DNA from: Certhia americana
Taxonomy: Eukaryota; Chordata; Aves; Passeriformes; Certhiidae
Direction of reading: 5' to 3'
NCBI GenBank assembly: GCA_018697195.1
Contig: JAGMWU010000084.1
Location: 30,812-94,811, forward strand
DNA length: 64,000 nt
Shown here in pieces: positions 34,873 to 46,300 of the stretch. The position numbers were made by a program, and so were the translations under genes. The stretch's first letter is position 1; each line of letters begins with the position of its first letter. Under the pieces are notes generated by a model that did no database searches, had not been told where the DNA came from, and saw nothing but the letters and a program-made list of their open reading frames with translations.

Positions 34873-37800
34873 GTAAGTGCTCAGTCTATGCATTTTTAAT
34901 GAATTGCATTCTACTGCAAATAATTTTGGATTATTCTTCAGCAATGTAATTGCTTTTAAAAAGGAGCGTATGGATTACTTCAACAAAAATCACTGTAGGC
35001 CGAAAAACTCGATCAAACTGAAAAATAGCTAGTAAACTGAGTGACAGGTTATGTATGTTATTAACTGCAAATGATTTTGCAGGGTGTGTTGGGGATTTTT
35101 TTCTGCTGTCTTTTTTTTTAATGTGTAATTTATTCTTGTATTATGGAAGCAAACACTATGTTGATTTAATCACCTGTGGAGGTTGAATTAGAGCTCTTTT
35201 ACCCAAATGAAAAAATTAAAAAGAGCTTCTCATTGCGGTTCAGATGCTTTTAAAAGCTGTATGCAGTCCACTATTTAGAAGACTGAATAGAGCTGACAAT
35301 GCATCAGGTACTACTGTTGTCAGACTAAATACAGAGGATTGTCTAATTGTCTTAAATTAGCATAGTAGGATTTTTCCTGTTACATTTGTAATATGCTCAT
35401 CTGCAGTAATAAAGTACGGTAGAGTTGCCCACTGTTCCTGCTATTCACCATGTTCATAAAGAGCTGTAGCCTCAGGAATAGTGCATTGCATACGATCAGT
35501 GCTTAAAAAGGGTTTATCTGCATAAGTGAGGGGGGGTTTTATGAAGGTGCTGAACTGTTATTAAAACATTAGACACTCCTTCGAAATTGTGTATTCTCTT
35601 TAAAGCAGAAGAAAAACCTTCTGTTCTAGCAGAAGAAAAAAACTACAAGACACAGGATTCAAACAGAAAAACAGTTGTAAATGTATGAAAAAGTTAACTG
35701 CAATGGTGATACTGATATTTTGAAGCATTTTTAGCTGTAAGATTATTACCAATTTATTAAAAACGCATGTATCGTTCTGTTACAAACCGTAACAGCAAAC
35801 AAGCAGCATGTGAGAGGATAGTGTTATGATTCAAGAGTATTCTCTTCTCGTACTTCCCTTTTCAAACCTTTGCCTCTCTGAATGGCAGTTTGTGGTTCTG
35901 GAGCCCAGATCCTATTTAACAAAATTATCCTAGGATCAGGCTTAAATAATCCAATATACTAAAAAAATGAGTAGGGACACTTGACAAAGAAATGAATGTC
36001 CAGGTGAATTTAATCAAAGGTTTGCATTACTGACTTTTTCTAGCGTGTGTTGGTAAGGAAGGCAATACCCTGATTTGTGTGCCTGTGTCAGCAAAGTGTT
36101 GAACTGATGTGTTTGTATCAATAAAATATCCTTCTTTTCACTGGTATTGATTCTTTTGCTTGTGAACTTGGTTTTATTGTTTCAGCTTCACTGGTGTAGC
36201 TGTGCCCAAGCTTGAAGCACTTTACTGTGATGGGAGATGCTGTACTCTTGCCTTTCAAGTACAAGACACAAGTACAGCAGCAGCCTACTAAAATCATTCC
36301 AGTTTCATGTGTGCCTTGAGTAATTGTACTGTCCTGTGGATCAGCTTTAAAATAACAGACAGCAGAAAAGATGCAGTGCCAGCCTTCCAAAGGGGAAGGA
36401 GATTTTGGCTTAGTGTCTGCAGTCATCTTATTGACCTTATGATGTCCCCTTACAGATCCTTCTTTTGGCAGTAATTCTAATTACACTGGAGTGTAGTGTG
36501 TTCTATCGGTGCTGCCAGAGTGAGAGCTGTAACAAAGCCTACAGGGTGAGTTTGTTTTATTTCTGTGCATCTCCTTAGCATTTGTTTTGAATGCCTTCCT
36601 GCTCCTGTGTTTCCAGCACATCCTGCTGCCCTCTCCACTGCTCTGTTTCCACTTCCTTTCACAGAGGATTCTAAGCTGGGTTGCAAGGTCACAGAAAGTG
36701 TAGCTTCTTTCTTCTGAAGCATAAGCAGGATGAAAGAAAATTAGACACACACTTCCCCCAAATCCATGTAAAATAAAATAAGAACATAGAATGAAGCACA
36801 CCAGCTAAATTGCTTCATCCCTTTGCCTGTATTATTTGGAAGTGGGGTTTTTTTCAGAAATTACTCAATACATGCTATCTGGGATGCAGACATATTTAAT
36901 ACACAGTTGTGTTCCTGTGGTATTTTGGGAAACAAATTTACAAAAGTGCAAGTTTAAAAACCCCACCCAAACAGGATGTAACTTATAGTTGTAGAACTGT
37001 CTTAAACTCTATCTTAATTTTTATTTTGTACGGGTATTCTTACTGTTCTTTGTCTGGTATTTTTCTTCCTGAATTTTGAATACTGGGAAAATCAAATGTG
37101 AAATTCAGTCCCAAGGAAGTAGCTAGATTGACGGAATGATCATATTTGCTGTTGATACTATCCCCACAAGGTAATACTTCTCTCTCTCTTTACTTCAGAG
37201 TTTTATTTCTATTGTGCTAACCCTGCTTGGAATTGCTTTCTCGGGATACAGTTGCATCATTTTTACTCTGCATTTGATTCAAGGCCCTTTCTGCAATTCA
37301 TCAAATGGATGGAATTACATTTTCAAAGACACTGCTGGAGGGTAAGAAACATTGGTGCAACTCGTCTGGAAGAAATTGTTCAATAAATCAGTAGTCAGAA
37401 ATATTCTTCTTACTTCAGTCTGGTGTTTCTCTAAAAGGTACCTCACAGATTACCCTGCCTGGTCTAAGTGCACAGAACCTGCCAACATAGTGGAGTGGAA
37501 CATCATTTTACTCTCAATTTTGATAGCTCTCAGTGGATTGCAGTTGATCATCTGCATTCTCAAAGTGGCTGCTGAGTTGAAACGAACCCGCTGTGGAACC
37601 TATTCTGTTTTTGTGCAGGTAAAAAAATACCTGAGGTTAAATTCTTCAGCATCTCCTTGTCACTGTAGCTTCAACAATTTCTCTCAGTTGGGGATCTGCC
37701 CTTTTGGTTTATGCATTCTCTATGCTACTGCATAGTTTTTCCAGAGAATATGTATTGATTATACATTTGTTTGTTTTGATTAATCCACTAATTTCTTGTG

Positions 37801-38030
37801 GTATACAGAGGTTGGTGGCTGCTCACTCTGACTAGGACTGAGAAGAAAAAAGAGTGGTTAGGAAATTAACACACTTGATGCCAAGTCCATTGCTCTTATG
37901 TCAGCAGAGCTTGCTGAACGCCTTTATTCTAATATTCAATATACAGACATTCTTAGTAATGCATAGCTTTCACAGCAATGATGAGAAAGACTAGAAGTTT
38001 GTTTTTTACTTGCAGGCTGGGATTCTCTGA
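34696..38030 (+). CDS. TM4SF18: transmembrane 4 L6 family member 18
   Basis: Five coding exons (34696-34872, 36456-36545, 37199-37341, 37438-37618, 38016-38030) join in frame to 201 codons plus stop, the same length as I recall for human TM4SF18. Exon 1 begins MALETCGSCLSCLLVPLALW, has the NILLYFPNGK turn after helix 1 and the extracellular EWYFEGICFSG. Exon 2 carries helix 2 and the YRCCQSESCNKAYR loop. Exon 3 carries helix 3 (LGIAFSGYSCIIF). Exon 4 encodes WSKCTEPANIVEWNIILLS and helix 4, and the protein ends FVQAGIL. It is an L6-family multi-pass membrane protein of poorly known function, expressed in endothelium in mammals. It lies in tandem downstream of TM4SF1, as in mammals. The start ATG follows GAGAG and sits 62 bases after an AT-rich TTATATTG. 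Confidence 0.96.
34873..36455 (+). other. TM4SF18 intron 1
   Basis: A 1583-bp AT-rich intron without recognised features. Confidence 0.8.
36456..36545 (+). CDS. TM4SF18: TM4SF18 coding exon 2
   Basis: 30 codons, ILLLAVILITLECSVFYRCC to KAYR, between TTACAG and GTGAGT. Confidence 0.94.
36546..37198 (+). other. TM4SF18 intron 2
   Basis: A 653-bp intron. The minus-strand open frames here have no recognised content. Confidence 0.8.
37199..37341 (+). CDS. TM4SF18: TM4SF18 coding exon 3
   Basis: 143 bp after TACTTCAG, encoding SFISIVLTLLGIAFSGYSC to DTAG and two bases of a Gly codon (phase 2). Confidence 0.95.
37438..37618 (+). CDS. TM4SF18: TM4SF18 coding exon 4
   Basis: 181 bp, the same length as TM4SF1 exon 4. 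The preceding intron is only 96 bp. It ends YSVFVQ before GTAAAA. Confidence 0.95.
37619..38015 (+). other. TM4SF18 intron 4
   Basis: A 397-bp intron with no recognised features. Confidence 0.75.
38016..38030 (+). CDS. TM4SF18: TM4SF18 coding exon 5 (last four codons)
   Basis: GCTGGGATTCTCTGA after TTTACTTGCAG encodes AGIL and stop. The human protein ends in the similar PGII from memory. Confidence 0.85.
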   Translation, partial: AGIL

Positions 38031-38360
38031 AAACAACAAGGAAATTGCTGCTGCTTCTCGCCCACCCCCAGAAAAAGAGAGAAATGTCCTCTCCATAATC
38101 CATAGAGGTAGATTTGAGTGCCACAAAGAAAAATGAAACCCTTGCCTTAAATCTCTGTCTATCAAACGTCTCTATTTTGGATTAAGTATATTTGAACTGA
38201 CATCTACCTTTTTTTCACCTGTCCTGTTGCACCTGGCAGGGACACTTCATTTTTTTACCCTCCAACTTGTTGTGACAGTAGGGGTGTTTGAATACAACGG
38301 AACTGCTTTTGTATTGAAATCAACTTTTTTTTTTTTTTAATAAACTGCTGTAGAACTGCT
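38031..38360 (+). terminator. TM4SF18 3' UTR and polyadenylation signal
   Basis: AATAAA at 38339-38344 follows a T-run. It is the first canonical signal after the stop codon. Confidence 0.7.
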
Positions 38361-41300
38361 TTTCTACTCTCTTGTCATTGCTTAGGCCATATTGTAACTG
38401 TAATTTGTTGTTCTGAAAGGGCCTGGGTCAAAGCCCAGTATATCAGGAGGGGATGTAAGTGCAACGAGTGAAGCCAGGATTTCTAAATGAATAAATTTTA
38501 GTTACAGACAGACGATGATGGCTATGGAGAGCGGAGCCTACCCTGCTCCTTCCATCTCAGAAGTCTTTAACTGTAAAAAGCAATTACTGAAAAAAACTGT
38601 TTCCCTGGGCCTGATTGGCATATTAGACACATGGGTCTGAACTCAGCTGTGCTAATTGGTACATGTTAATAGCTGCACTGGGTTTCTTTACACTTAGAGA
38701 CAAACTTTTTTCTTTTAGTCAAGTATGATGTGACATATGAGGGAGCCTTGTGAGCCCTCAGTCCTAACTTACTAATATTCTTCCGTGTATCCTGACTTTG
38801 CTATCATGGAAGGCTAACATTCTTGACACAAATGATCAGATGGAAAAGACTAATCTCTTTCAAATTAGCAGCTAAAAGGTATTTTTATTTTCTCAGAGAA
38901 TTATTTTTTCATTCCCAGTGAAAATTCAGGGACTCACAATGAAGTGGACACCTGGCTCATTTGCAGTGGCATGAACAGCATTTGACTGTATTTAACACTC
39001 CAGTTTTTAGACAATGAACACCCAGAGGAAAAAGGAATATGTACTTCAGTCTTGCAATAATGCATATATTCCTATTACATCTGAACTAGCGGGATATCAG
39101 ATATTATAAACACTGCTTAATTTTTGATGACAAATACAAATCATACAATAAGTATTATCTTTGGGTAAATAATTTAGAAAAAATAGAATATATCAGTCAT
39201 GCAATTCTATTTCAAGACAATATTCAGATTTTGCCTTCATATTATTTTATCAGATTTTTTTTTAATAGCTGACTTCTTCCTGTAAGATTTCAAGAATGCA
39301 TCTAGAATTTGAATTGCTTAGCTTCTTTTAAGTTGCAAGAAGTAATAAAGTAATGATATGTAAGAATGGGGTTAATCTTTTGTGAGATGGTTCAAGGTGA
39401 CATGGATTGTCTGAGGTGCATGATACAAAGGCATAATGATAAAATGAGGACTGTGTTATTGCACACTTGTTTTTCTCTAGGCTTAAATATGTGACATGTC
39501 ATTTATCGTAAATGATAATCCTGCATTTTTATGTATTTGTGGATGTTGTTTGTGGACAGAAGGAAAAGAAAGAAAACTTAAAAATTAGCCTGTACTCCTA
39601 CCAAATATCTCAGAGAATCTTGCTGATTTTCTTGCCTGCAAACTCTGTATCTGTCTTTATCTTTTTTTTGTGTGATTGTGTTTGGTGAATTTACATTTCC
39701 ATTCTATCACAGACATCTCTTAATTTTGGGGCTTAAATTAAATAGACATGTAATGTAATTCTTGTTGAACTTCCTGATCCTGCAACCCTTTTACCCATAA
39801 TCCAGAATCTGGTATCTCCGTTACCATAGCCAGATTCAATTGCAACTCAGTGGTTCAGCTTTTAAAGGGACAGTTTATTAGTTTGAAATTGTTCTTAAGA
39901 ATACAAAAGGCTAACAGTGGGTTGTATTTCCAAATTTAACATCCAGTTTTACACAGGGCTTTGATCTAATGAATTTAAGACCTGATTCAGTCCTAAGTAT
40001 TTTGTCTTTAAAAAGAGGTGCTATGAGCTGTGCATGGTAGCAGTACCAAGATTCCTGTAAAGAATTAACTGGCTTTAAATCTAGACATAACCAATGATCC
40101 TGATGGTGGTGTTTGAGGCAATATGACCATTCAGCTGCAGAACACAGACCTCACCCAACAACAGCCGGGAGAAGGGCCAGGACAAGGCTTGTACCATGTT
40201 GCAATGTGAGAAACCCTTCTTTGCGCAAGAGTTCCTGGACATGCAATGTGCGTCCTGCCTGCTGAAATCCCCACATAAAACACCCCAGGCACAAAAGGAA
40301 GAAAGCTGCTGATTTGAGTTTATAAACTACTGGCAGGAAGGAGCTAGTGCTGAATCTGCAGTAAGAGTTCCAGCATTATTTGTCCCCCACAGCCAGTGCA
40401 TTTTGACAGAGTATTGGGATTCTGTGTCTGGAACAGTAATGGCATTCATTTAAAAGACTGCAGCTGGAAATCACTGTAGACAATCAGTTTTGCAGTAAAA
40501 TACTGAGAAGCCCCATCCACACCTTGCATTTTATGATATATTAATACCTGTGTGTGTAAAAGTGGCTCTTGCTTAACTACAGTTTCCTGATTGTTAGCAT
40601 TATGGATAGAGGGGTTTTCCACATAGGGCAGCAGAGGGCAAATGAAGCTACACCAGCTCTTTAAAGGGTGTTTAACTGCAGGGGTTTGCAGGCAGCCAGA
40701 GCAGCAGCATGGGCAGCAGGCAATAGACACACATCATTAAAGTGCAGGAACTGTAAAATTCCTGCATGGAATTTGTGGGGGTTCAATTCAGCCTCACTGT
40801 GTGATCTTATTGAGACCTTTAGTCAGAATATTCCATTTGAGGGTTTGTTTATTCTATTCTTTCAAGGAAAATTTTTGAAGTAAAATATTGGCTTTATCTT
40901 TTCAAAGCAATTTTGGGGATTTTAGAAACACAGTATTTCAGCATCCTCAATACAAGAAATGAGGTACTATGGTTTAAAACAATAAAGGGATATTCATGGC
41001 ATCCAACTGCAGACTCATAATTTAACCAATTAAATAAGGTTTTTTTATTTAGGTCCTGAGAGTTATTTCTGCTTTTCAGACACCCTCTGAAGATAATATA
41101 AACTTGGGAAGCTGAGGTACTTTGGTCAGTTTTCTTGAGTTTCTTAAGAAAAAAATAAAAGGACTGTGCTTAGGAATACAGATATCTGAAAGTTTAGGAG
41201 AGGTGCGATTAAAAGTGAGAGTGGAAAATACTGCCTGTCAGAAGTTTTTGCTGTATTTTTATTCTTATATGACATAAGAAAGACATTCAGCTCTTTTGCA

Positions 41301-43040
41301 AATCAAGGAAGAGTAAATTAGAGTATTCAGCAGTGTGAGGCAAAGAAAATCTTATATTTTATCCCTCAAATAAATGTGGAGATTTCAAGGGTATGTGTGC
41401 TTGTGTGGTTTCTTCTCTTTCTCAATCAAATGGAAATCTGAACAAAAATAAATCAAAAACTTACATACACATGAATATTCCTGATTTATTAAGGCATGAA
41501 TTAAGGAATGACTTTGCATTTAAGTGTTTTAACAGGAGGTAAAAGTTTTCTCATTTTTACCACACAATTTACAAATGTGGCATATGCAACCTGGATTATG
41601 TGATCTTTCCACTGCACTACTTATCTTCATCCAGGGCAAAGGAAAAAGAAACCCTACAGAAACAATTTTGAACTCGTGACATCAACCTGTGAAATTCCAG
41701 AATTTCATCATAGATTCGGGCAGATTTCAAAATCTCAGCTTTGGCTTTGTCATTTAGAGAGAAGTAGAGTCCTCCATTTAATACCACACATTATCCTACA
41801 CATTCAGATGTGTAGAAATGTGAAGAAATTAAATATTCTGACAGTGCCTGATAGGAATAGTAATTAAAATTGATGAATTATCATATACCATAGTCCTGTT
41901 GAATATGGCTTAGATTTTTATGTCATTAATGGAAAACTGCTATACTTTAGTTATATTCTGAATCTTAGTCTTTTATCCAAAATAGCTGCAAAGGATAGCC
42001 TGCTTATTACAGATAATTTTAAGTTGCCATACAATGGAAAACTGTAATTTTAATTTAGAATGAGTGTAATTGTGTTCAGAGCACAGATGACATTTCTTAA
42101 GAGTTCCCAAGTGACTGAAAACACATCTTTTTTAATAGAAGTTTGCAGGTGGCTTTGTATGCCTAAAGCTCCAGACACAGACACGTTGTAATATACTCCA
42201 AAAAAGTGCCATTGAAAATTTTAGTTAGGTCGTTCATATGTGTTCCCTGTTTAAGGTCCAATTTTGTTCTTATTTTTCAGTGAGACCGATACTAAATTTT
42301 TACAGAACTTAAATAAAACAAAAGAAGCCTTTGGCACCGGGTAGTGCATTTAGATACTGGTAGCAGCTAAGATTATCTGGGCCTTAAATTTTTAATCACT
42401 GAAGAATGTGGCTTATCCTGTCTGGCAGCAGACTAGGAGGAAGAGAGCATAGTGAGGTCATTTTGTGGTATTTCTGAACCTCATTTCCACAATACCAAAA
42501 CTGCTTGGAAAGGGGATGCAATCCTCCCCACCTCTATCCATGAATAGCTGGTCCTTTCCATCTCTAGCAATACGTGCCACATAATTTGTGCTAAAATTGC
42601 GTTTCTAAGGGAACTATCGAGGCAGAGCACTGGTGAGCACACTGATCCTAGTAATCTCAGTCCTCCCTTTTCTGCTTGTGCTGCGCCAGTTTGGTAGCAT
42701 TAACAGACAGGAGCATGCACAGCCTGGGCTCCTTGTGTCAATGCAAAGAAGATACATAGCGGAAAAGTGTCACAGAACTCTTCACAGTGTGCTGGAGAAT
42801 TTGTGTTCTTGGGCCACATGTCATAGGATTCTTTTCTCAGTAGTATACAAGCTGTAGAGAGTGGTGAAGATAGTGAAGAATGTAATGAAGCATAAGTCTG
42901 TAAATCCATTTAAATCTGCTTTCAATTCAGTGACAAGTTTTACACTCTATGACAATCTGACTGCTAATTTGTGTGATTGTAGGTCAGAAGAAATATAAAA
43001 AATGTCTTTAATTTTTCTGAACTGACGAGGTTACCAGAAC
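38361..43040. other. TM4SF18-CP intergenic region
   Basis: No gene is recognised in this AT-rich stretch. The part at about 40130-40290 is richer in GC and carries C/EBP-type motifs, described separately. Confidence 0.55.
40195..40245 (+). promoter_or_regulatory. candidate C/EBP-bound enhancer upstream of CP
   Basis: ATGTTGCAATG (TTGCAAT at 40199-40205) is followed 15 bases later by the perfect C/EBP palindrome TTGCGCAA (40221-40228) and then a STAT-like GTTCCTGGAC. The cluster is about 3 kb upstream of the CP start codon. Ceruloplasmin is a liver acute-phase protein, so a C/EBP plus STAT cluster would make sense, but this is motif reading only. Confidence 0.35.
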
Positions 43041-43162
43041 CTTTTGTTTGCTCTTGATACACAGAGACGTTGTGCAATTGCTTTTACTGTGTTCACAAAA
43101 GCAAATAGGAGCAGGGAGGGGGAAGTAAGGATGTGGGGAGTATGAGAGATAGCAACATAAAA
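43041..43162 (+). promoter_or_regulatory. CP proximal promoter with FOX, C/EBP and TATA-like motifs
   Basis: Within 190 bases of the CP start codon there is a FOXA-type TGTTTGC (43045-43051), a C/EBP-type TTGTGCAAT (43070-43078), a reverse FOX-type GCAAATA (43101-43107) and a TATA-like CATAAAA (43156-43162). This set is typical of hepatocyte promoters and fits CP, which is made mainly by liver. Transcription would start around 43185-43192. Confidence 0.5.
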
Positions 43163-43197
43163 GGAACTTGCATGTGTTCATTCTCTGCTTTTATTTC

Positions 43198-43230
43198 ATG
43201 CTTTCCACAAGGTCCATGAATGCAAAATGA
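43198..43230 (+). promoter_or_regulatory. upstream ORF overlapping the CP start codon
   Basis: ATG at 43198 opens a ten-codon frame, [10 protein letters not shown], whose TGA (43228-43230) overlaps the CP ATG (43227-43229) as ATGA. A second ATG at 43216 is in the same frame. A third ATG at 43220 opens an out-of-frame reading of CP exon 1. Whether the first ATG is in the mRNA depends on the true start site. Confidence 0.5.
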
Positions 43231-43381
43231 AGCTATTTCTCCTAAGCTGCTTGCTGGTTTCTTACTGTTGCCAAGTCGGGGCAGTGAACCGGAAGTACTA
43301 TATTGGCATTACAGAGACTGTCTGGAACTATGCACCTGGCAAAGCCAATGCCATCTCTGGGCAGCTTTTTGCAGAAGAAGA
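43227..43381 (+). CDS. CP: CP coding exon 1
   Basis: 155 bp; signal peptide [19 protein letters not shown], then the mature start [16 protein letters not shown]. The start has AAA before ATG, with A at -3. The donor is GTAAGT, phase 2. Confidence 0.94.
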
Positions 43382-46300
43382 GTAAGTAAAGCAGTGTCAC
43401 TGGTTAGTTTCATTTTACAACTTCATCTGGTTTAGATGCCAGGGCTGTACTGAAAACCTGATGAAGGCAGTGAAATGAGTCTTGTTGGTGTCAGTGGATC
43501 TTCTCTCAGACATATAAGGGAATTTTGATTTTTATTCCTGGCTTGCTTGAGAATTGCATTCCAATGTTCCGCTAATTCAAATACTGCATTGGAATATACA
43601 GTAGAGTGTGAATTTGTTGTAATGAAATATTTACTAATTAGAGACTAGAATAAGACCCTGAATATCTAATGGTGCTTAATTTGAAAGTCTAAGGTGCTAG
43701 TGCTGAAGAGATGACTTTTGTTTTTAAAGGCAGAATCTTGACAAACTGAATACTTTCCTACCAAACACAAGTTTCCTTCTTAGTTATTCATTGTTGGCAG
43801 GGATGGGTTTTCACTAGTACGGAAGCACATCCAGGAGGAGTGGAGGAGCTGGTTTGCTTGTTACAAGGCAAGGAAGGTCCTGTGCAGAGTGAGAGCAGTA
43901 AATAGGTTGAAGATATGTAGGGTGAGGAGGAGGAAAGCACCCCGGAGGTCTGAATAATCAATTAAGAAATCCCAGATATAAAAGGCATCAGAAAAACATT
44001 TGAGAGAGGTGAGCTGTTCTTTTCTTATCTTTTTTTCAATGCTTTTAAAATTTAATAAGACTATATCAAAGTAAAATCAATGGTGAGAGAAATCAGAAAT
44101 TAGAAAAATCTCAAAAATGCAGTTCTCATTTTGTTTGTGGATGAGGGATTACAAGATTTCCTGTGGTTTGTTTTCTTTAGTGAGAGCTTCAGTCATAACC
44201 TGCCACTCAATTTGGTGTGAGATGAAGAATTCAGCTTTTTATTTTTTTCCACTCACAAACTTTGTGACGTGTAAGCCACTGCCAGGGATTCAGCAGTCTA
44301 GTAATTCTGACTGGGGGTGGAAACAGGGCATCTTGTCTGAGAATTGCAGAGCTGTGTTGTAATACAACAAAACACTGCTGTTCATTGCACTTTCACTGCC
44401 TTTCTCTGGTTTGTGGTGACCTGCAGCATGCTACATTAATTTCAGATTTTCAGTGATTGTATGCCTGCAATGGAGCCGGTCCCTTGTATTGTACTTTTCA
44501 GTTCCAGCTTCTCTGATTCCCCTTCTCCTCTTGGATGCTTTATGAGGCTGTGCTTGTGTGGAGATTGATGTTTATAGGGGCAGGGAAAAACACAGTGCAG
44601 AAGGAATACTCTACAGCTAAATGGTAGCTGTTTAAATGGTCCGAGAAGACCCATACCATATATATTGGATTTGCATTGTTGCTCAAAAGCCTCATGCACG
44701 CAGAATTATAGTAACTGAGCCTTTGTTCCCCAAGTGGAGCTCTGGACTGACATTTTAATGATACTTCATACTTGTGCTTGCCAAGGTACCTACAATTCCT
44801 TCCCCATATGTTCAAACAATACTCCACCCCGTAGAAAATGCTTTGCATTTTTTGGGCAGTATTAACTCATTTCATCACAAGGTTTGCATGTAGTTTTGCA
44901 CAGCACTGCAGAGGCCTGGTCTTTATTTGAGAATACTAATTAAAAGCCACACTACAGTTGTATTTGTGTATTTTCTTTACAGACAGGCTGAAGTCTTTCT
45001 CAAAAGAGGACCACACAGGATAGGAAGCACTTACAAGAAGGCTATCTACATTCAGTACACCAATCATTTATATGATGTGATAGTTGACAAACCTTCCTGG
45101 CTGGGTTTTTTAGGTCCTATAATTAAGGCAGAAGTTGGAGATTCCATTACTATTCACTTGAAAAACTTTGCTTCCAGAAACTACACACTGCACCCACATG
45201 GTGTAAGATATACAAAAGAAAATGAAGGTAAGCTTGATTCCATTCTGTGCCAGAATTTATCAAAAGTTAATCATCCCTCTGAGTGTAAGTGTATTGTTCC
45301 ATCAGAGAGAAGACTTATCAAGTAAAAAGAGATTTAAATTAGGAGACAATCAATTTAAAATAGGAGCTAAGTTTGATAATTTTTCAAGAGTGAAATAAAA
45401 AGCCAAAAGTGGAATTTGTGAAGAAGGTAATTTTAGATCCACATTTTACCTTAAATATAAGTATTTGTGTTTCAACCAAAACAAGGGTTTAAAGGTATAT
45501 GAGATTCAGGTATGGAGGATATATAAAAATGTGATGCTGTGAGGAAGACATTATTAACAGTACTGTTCCAAATTCTTAACACTTAATTTGTGCATCTGGT
45601 ATATAAGATACACAAGAGTTTCTTGAAATGGAGAAACAGATAGTGCTTAGTAATTAGTTTCCATTACAACTAGTGTGTGCCTTGATTAGAGACACACTCC
45701 GTGGGATCAGAACAGAATATTATGTAGCAGTACATACACTTTTCGGAATTTTTCTGTTGCTATCATGCCAGCAGAGCCTATATTCCTTCAGGGCATATGC
45801 AATTTTTTAGAACAGTTTCCAAGATTAATGTTTAACAAATGTTTTACAAATATTTAAATTGTTTTCTTTTTACAAGAAGTACATAGCCTTGGACCTTTGA
45901 ATAAATTTGAAGTACCTTTGACTAACTTTAATGGGTCATTAATTGAAGTACTCCTATGGACTTCAAAGGCAAATTAAAAGATTCCTAAAGAGAAAGAAAA
46001 CATCTACTCATCTGATTTAAAAGTTGTGGGGTTTTAACCTGTATTCAGATGTTCAGTCCATTTTACTGCAGCATGCAGTCAACTTTCAGCATAGCAGATG
46101 TTATCCTGGCACCCTATTGTGAATGTGTTTGCTAATGTTGGCTGTGTGGAATTCTTCAGGTGCTTTTTATCCTGACACCACCAAAGATTTGCAAAAGCGA
46201 GATGATGCTGTGGAACCTGGAGGCCAGTACACTTACACATGGGATGTGACAGAAGATCAAGGTCCAGCTAAAGCAGATGCAGACTGCATAACCAGGGCTT

